From Cephalopachus bancanus (lineage: Eukaryota; Chordata; Mammalia; Primates; Tarsiidae), in the NCBI GenBank assembly GCA_027257055.1, contig JAPVLO010000019.1, forward strand, positions 15,612,501-15,676,500: a stretch of DNA of 64,000 bases. Reading direction: 5' to 3'. Below are positions 60,095 to 64,000 of the stretch, one piece after another (position 1 is the stretch's first letter; each line of letters starts with the position of its first letter). The position numbers were made by a program, and so were the translations under genes. The notes beneath the pieces were generated by a model, which had not been told where the DNA came from, did not search any database, and saw only the letters and a program-made list of their open reading frames with translations.

Positions 60095-60835
60095 ATCATT
60101 AGAGATCACCTTTACGTACCAAAAGGCGACTGACACCACTTCACACCTGATACAATCGCTATAATAAAAAAGACAGACAATAGTCAGTATTGGTGAGGAT
60201 GTGGAGAAACTGGAACCTTTACACATTGCAAGTGGAAAGGTAAAACGAAACAACTGCTTTGGAAAACAGGTTGGTAGTTTCTTAAAAAGTAAAACTTGTA
60301 TCTGCCATATGATCATTAATTTTCCTCCTAGAGATCTTCATCAGAGAAATGAGATCATGTTCACAACAAAATTTGGACTTGGGTGTATAGCAACATTATT
60401 CATAATAGACAAAAAATGGAAACAAATATCAAATATTCACAGTATGGTAAATGGATAAACAAAATGTGTTATCTTTATACAATGGTCTATTTGTCAATAA
60501 AAGCAAATGGAGTATCCTAGCTACAACATGGATAATTTCAAAACATTTTGCTAAGTGAAAGAAACTAAACACAAAAGACTATATGTTATATGATTTCATC
60601 TACATGAGGGCCTAAAAATCTAAATCTAAAGAGACCCAAAGTAGAGTAGTGGTTGCAAGTGACTGGGAAAATGACAAAGGAATATCTTTTCGGGAGATGA
60701 AAATGTTTTAAAATTGAATTGTGGTAATTATTATTGTGTAACTCTGAAATAATTTACTAAAAATTGTTGAATCATACACTTAAAGCAAGTGATAAGCTGT
60801 ATTTCAAAACAGCTATTTTGAAACTTTCCTTAAAA
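60095..60835 (+). mobile_element. Old L1 3' end (ORF2 tail and 3'UTR)
   Basis: 'ggtgaggatgtggagaaact', 'gcaacattattcataataga', 'gatttcatctacatgagggc' and 'gaatcatacacttaaagcaa' follow the L1M 3' end. The ORFs at 60092-60458 are remnants or shadows. Confidence 0.8.
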
Positions 60836-60839
60836 AATA

Positions 60840-61439
60840 TATGTGTGGAGATAAAGGTGAGATAAATAGATATAGATGATTAGCCAGATTGACTTACGTC
60901 AGTTTGCAACATCTGTTAAGTTTTGCACCTGTAAAAATATTTACACATAAACCAATTTTTATCGGTTACCTGGTTATTCAGTAGGAGAGCCAGGAAGTCT
61001 TGGAAGTGAAGGAGTTTGACCAACCAACTAAGAAATCATTTAACATTACTTACAAGCTCGTAAAGGGGTGAGTGACTGCCAGCCAAGTTGATCAATAAAT
61101 TAGAATATCGAGCTCTCGCTTTATGCCTAAACCTCACTGGGTCTGGGAAATGAAGTAGAGTTCCCTGATTCTGAGGATACAATGCCAACAGGAACAATGG
61201 ATATCTATCTCAGTAGGATGAAGGTAACCCAAACATTTCAACCCAAAACATACTTCTGGGACATATTTTGAGATGGCAGTTCAGAAGCCCTACCAACAAA
61301 AGTAGCCACATATAGAACTGTCTTTTGTGGGGAGATTTGAATCTGCATTGATGTAGCCAGGCATTCGAATCTAGGAAAGATGAACTGAGAAGTCTCACAC
61401 CTTACAGTTCTAAAAGAAACATTAACATTAACTATTCTC
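60840..61439. other. No recognisable feature
   Basis: Unique sequence. Minus frames 61210-61398 and 61238-61474 overlap in different frames and are chance. Confidence 0.4.
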
Positions 61440-61790
61440 TTTGAGGAGTATTGCCTGTGAGGTTTCAGCCACATAACAAGACCACCTTTGTTAACCAGAC
61501 CCCCTCTTCTCTCCCTCCCATAACCTGTCTTGCCACCATAAACTGATTTACCACCATAACCTGGTTTTGGCCATGCTCTCAGCCCCCATTTTTTTCTGTA
61601 ATCTCAAGATGGTATAAAACATCAGTCATCTTGCCTTTCTTTGAGTTTTTATATTTTAAGTGACTTCTGTGAATACTAATAAATTTGTATACATTTTGTC
61701 CTGTTAATCTGCCTTTTGTTCATTGACTTTTCAGTGAATCTTCAGAGAGAAAAGGAGAAATTTTCTCTTGGTCTCTACAAGGGCAAATTG
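61440..61790 (+). mobile_element. ERV-type LTR
   Basis: A C/T-rich promoter-like part with repeated 'accataac' motifs (about 61518-61562), a TATA box 'gatggtataaaacatc' (61608), 'gtgaatactaataaatttgt' (a poly-A signal) and 'gttaatctgccttttgttca', as in LTR R-U5 regions. No retroviral genes are visible. Confidence 0.6.
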
Positions 61791-62029
61791 CCAATGGACA
61801 GAAAACTGACCTTGCACATACAATTTGACACTGTGTGAAATTCTGAAATTGTGATACCAAATCCAGGGGAGGATAAGTTCCAAGAATTACTGAGCCCACA
61901 TTCCCCACTAGCTAAATGTTAGTGTAAGTGAGGAAATTTCCACCTGCAGCATCGATTGCCTAAGAGATATTCAAATGAATGCTGTTTTACAAGAGCTGGT
62001 TCTACTCAACCAAATGATGAACAACTGTG
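61791..62029. other. No recognisable feature
   Basis: Possibly the continuation of the LTR region. Nothing is diagnostic. Confidence 0.35.
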
Positions 62030-62366
62030 AACTCTAACCAAAGCTAAAAAGGAACTTTGGACAAACTAAATTTAACAGACTTTGAGTAAAGAATGATTCA
62101 AGAATCAGGCAGCCCCCAGACCCAGAATAGATTCAGAGCCACTCTGAGGCTACCACAAGCTAAGAAAATATTTATGGACAGAAAAAGGAAAGCGACATAT
62201 GAAAAACGAAAGTGAGCTACAAAAACAGCTGATTGGTTGCAGCTTGGCTTTTGCCTTATTGGGCACAGTTTGAACAACTGGCCACCTGTGACTGGGGATG
62301 AAATGTGGCTACTGTAATTGGCTGAGAGTAGGCTACTTATTACAAGAGTAGGTTACAGGTTGTTTA
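62030..62366 (+). mobile_element. Old interspersed repeat hosting a mariner (left part)
   Basis: 'atgattcaagaatcaggcag', 'gacagaaaaaggaaagcgac', 'aacagctgattggttgcagc' and 'gtaattggctgagagtaggc' belong to a primate repeat family, probably LTR-derived, whose name I cannot give. It resumes after the mariner at about 63687 ('ttaagccggacttaaagtat'). Confidence 0.6.
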
Positions 62367-63684
62367 CACAGACAGGGGACATCTCCCCAAAAAAGAGCGG
62401 AATTATTTTTTGGCAGGCAGTCCCTTTGTAAGTATTCTAGGAACCCATTGGCATCAGTGTACCAGCTAGCATTGTTGTAAAAGGCTGAATTCAACTTCAA
62501 TGAATTTTTTTTTGGAGATTCTTTTTTTTTTTTACTTTTAATTTTTTTATTTTAAAGATGTGGGGTACATTTCAGGATTAGCTATACAAATACTCATTAT
62601 GCAGGTACCCTTATTGATGAGGTGTGTCCCCACTTCCCCAGGCAGATTCCCACAACTGCCAATTCTGCCTCCCTGCCTCCGCCCCCCGAACCCCCGCAGT
62701 TTCCCATGACTGCCAATCCTTTTCATATAGTATTACGATAATTTTTCAAGTTCCACTTATGAGTGAAAACATGTGATACTTGATTCTGTTTCTGTGAAAG
62801 ATCACTCAGTATTATAGACTCTAAGTCCATCCAGGTTGCTGTGTAGGTTGCTGTGAAGTTCATGATTTCGTTCTGCGTAATATTCCATCATGTATATGTA
62901 CCACATTTTTTTAAATCCAGTCCTCTTTTGATGGGCAGCATGGTTGGTTCCATGTTCTTACTATTGTGAACAATGCTGCAATAAACATGCGAGTGCAGGT
63001 ATCTTTTTCACGGAGTGATTTGAGTTCCTCCGGGTATATTCCCAGTAGGGGGATTGCAGGATCATATGGAAGGTCAATATTTAGATCTTTTAGGAATTGC
63101 CACATTGTTTTCCACAGAGGCTGTACTAGTTTACACTCCCACCAACAGTGCAGAAGTGTTCCCTCATCCTCTCCAGCATCTGTTGCTTTTTGAGTTATTG
63201 ATGATAGCCATCCTGACGAGTTAGGTGGAATCTCAGTGTGGTTTTAATTTGCATTTCTTTGATGACTAGTGGGGCTGAGCATTTTTTCATGGAGACTTTT
63301 TCAACACATTCGCTCATTTCATGATGGGTGATTTACACAACCTGTCCACACCGTGCTGACTGTTCGGCAGTTTTTGACCAAAAACCCTCCCTATTCACCC
63401 AGTCTCACCCTGAGTGACTTTTTTTTTGTTTCCCCAGATGAAAAAAGTCCTCAAAGGGAAACATTTTGCCAGTGTGGATGAGGTGAAACAAAAAAGGCAG
63501 AAGCACTAAAAGAACATCAAAACTGACAAAATCAAAAACTGTTTTGAGCAGTGGAAAAAGCTTCTCAATAGGTGTATTGCCTCAAATGGGGAGTACTTTG
63601 AAGGTCACTGAAGTTTAAACATGTAGGAACAAATACACAACTTTTTATAAATAAATTCCAATTTTTGGAGGGTCTCCCCTTGTA
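62367..63684 (+). mobile_element. Internally deleted mariner, split by an L1
   Basis: The 5' end (about 62372-62400, 'acaggggacatctccccaaa') and the 3' end (63656-63684, ending 'gagggtctccccttgta') are inverted copies. A TA lies at each edge (62365-62366 and 63685-63686). The right part (63290-63610) encodes the C-terminal third of a DD34D transposase: 'VRQFLTKNPPYSPSL', then MKKVLKGKHFASVDEVKQK and FEQWKKLLNRCIASNGEYFE, with a frameshift near 63420. Removing the L1 leaves only ~555 bp, so most of the transposase was already absent. Confidence 0.85.
62526..63289 (-). mobile_element. 5'-truncated L1 3' end, antisense, inside the mariner
   Basis: On the minus strand it encodes the ORF2 C-terminus (62911-63105: '[20 protein letters not shown]', '[14 protein letters not shown]'), then a 3'UTR with the duplicated G-rich motif and a poly-A (poly-T at 62520-62532). 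The candidate duplications are tggagattctttt (62513-62525) and tggagacttttt (63290-63301). Confidence 0.88.
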
Positions 63685-63686
63685 TA

Positions 63687-64000
63687 ATTAGGTTACAGTT
63701 CATACACCTTTAAGCCGGACTTAAAGTATGGAAATTGGTAGCTTTGGATTAAACTTAATTTAACCATTCCCCAGCTTTTGGTCAGCCTTCCAATTTTGAA
63801 AGATTGGCCAAAACTTTAGGCATTAATGTCACTCTGTCACCACCACAAATACACTTATTTAGTCTCAAGTCTCACTGGGAAATAGCAGAACGATAGGAAC
63901 AAGCTGTAGTATTTTGAAAGGTGGGAACAAGGAAACGTATTTAACAATCGAAAAGGAAAATTGGCTATTTAACAACAGGCAACTTCAGGTTGCTTTTTTT
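63687..64000 (+). mobile_element. Old interspersed repeat (right part)
   Basis: Continuation of the repeat at 62030-62366: 'acctttaagccggacttaaa', 'gtatggaaattggtagcttt' and 'ttggtcagccttccaatttt'. The family is unknown to me, and it runs to the window edge. Confidence 0.5.

Overview
The window is nuclear DNA from a primate. It is AT-rich, mostly intergenic and full of interspersed repeats: dimeric Alu (7SL-type) elements, L1, L2, MIR, MaLR LTRs, a hAT-type element and a mariner. The younger Alus have a distinctive right half and linker (GATTTATTGTAGAGATGAGG read on the antisense strand) and lack the AT-rich linker I associate with lemur and loris Alus. With a NAT gene that mixes human NAT1 and NAT2 hallmarks, this suggests a non-anthropoid haplorrhine such as a tarsier. 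The species call is inference, about 60% sure.

The only intact protein-coding gene I can support is an arylamine N-acetyltransferase (NAT). It has an uninterrupted 290-codon coding exon at 36103-36975 on the + strand, with a splice acceptor 6 bp before the ATG and polyadenylation signals downstream. Cys68, His107 and Asp122 are all present. About 10.1 kb upstream (25780-25993) is a promoter-like, CpG-retaining stretch ending in a consensus splice donor. It is a candidate non-coding first exon, by analogy with human NAT1/NAT2.

Layout: 1-5.5 kb holds fragments of ancient L1 5' regions, an Alu and MIR pieces. 5.55-18.9 kb is an old L1M copy split by a long, nearly full-length L1 (8843-16301), which itself carries an Alu. 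18.9-25.3 kb holds further L1M pieces in both orientations, a MaLR LTR and Alus. 25.3-29 kb is mostly unique and contains the candidate NAT promoter. 29-32.8 kb has Alus and a 5'-truncated antisense L1 with clear target-site duplications. 33-38.9 kb is the NAT neighbourhood with an L2. 39-44.1 kb is another ancient L1 whose 5' region is a tandem array of roughly 400-bp units. 44.1-47.5 kb is largely unique, with an Alu, a MIR and an MLT1-like LTR. 47.58-54.13 kb is a hAT-type element interrupted by a 6.27-kb antisense L1 that contains an Alu. 54-62 kb has unique sequence, LTR-like segments, Alus and an old L1 3' end. 62-64 kb is a three-level nest: an old repeat contains an internally deleted mariner, which contains an L1 3' end.

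No operons, CRISPR arrays, tRNA or rRNA genes were seen. Almost all other open reading frames are chance ORFs or repeat fragments. I found no evidence for an undescribed multi-gene system. The most informative signals are the mosaic NAT protein, its candidate distal promoter, several independent tandem-repeat L1 5' regions, and datable transposon nesting with target-site duplications.
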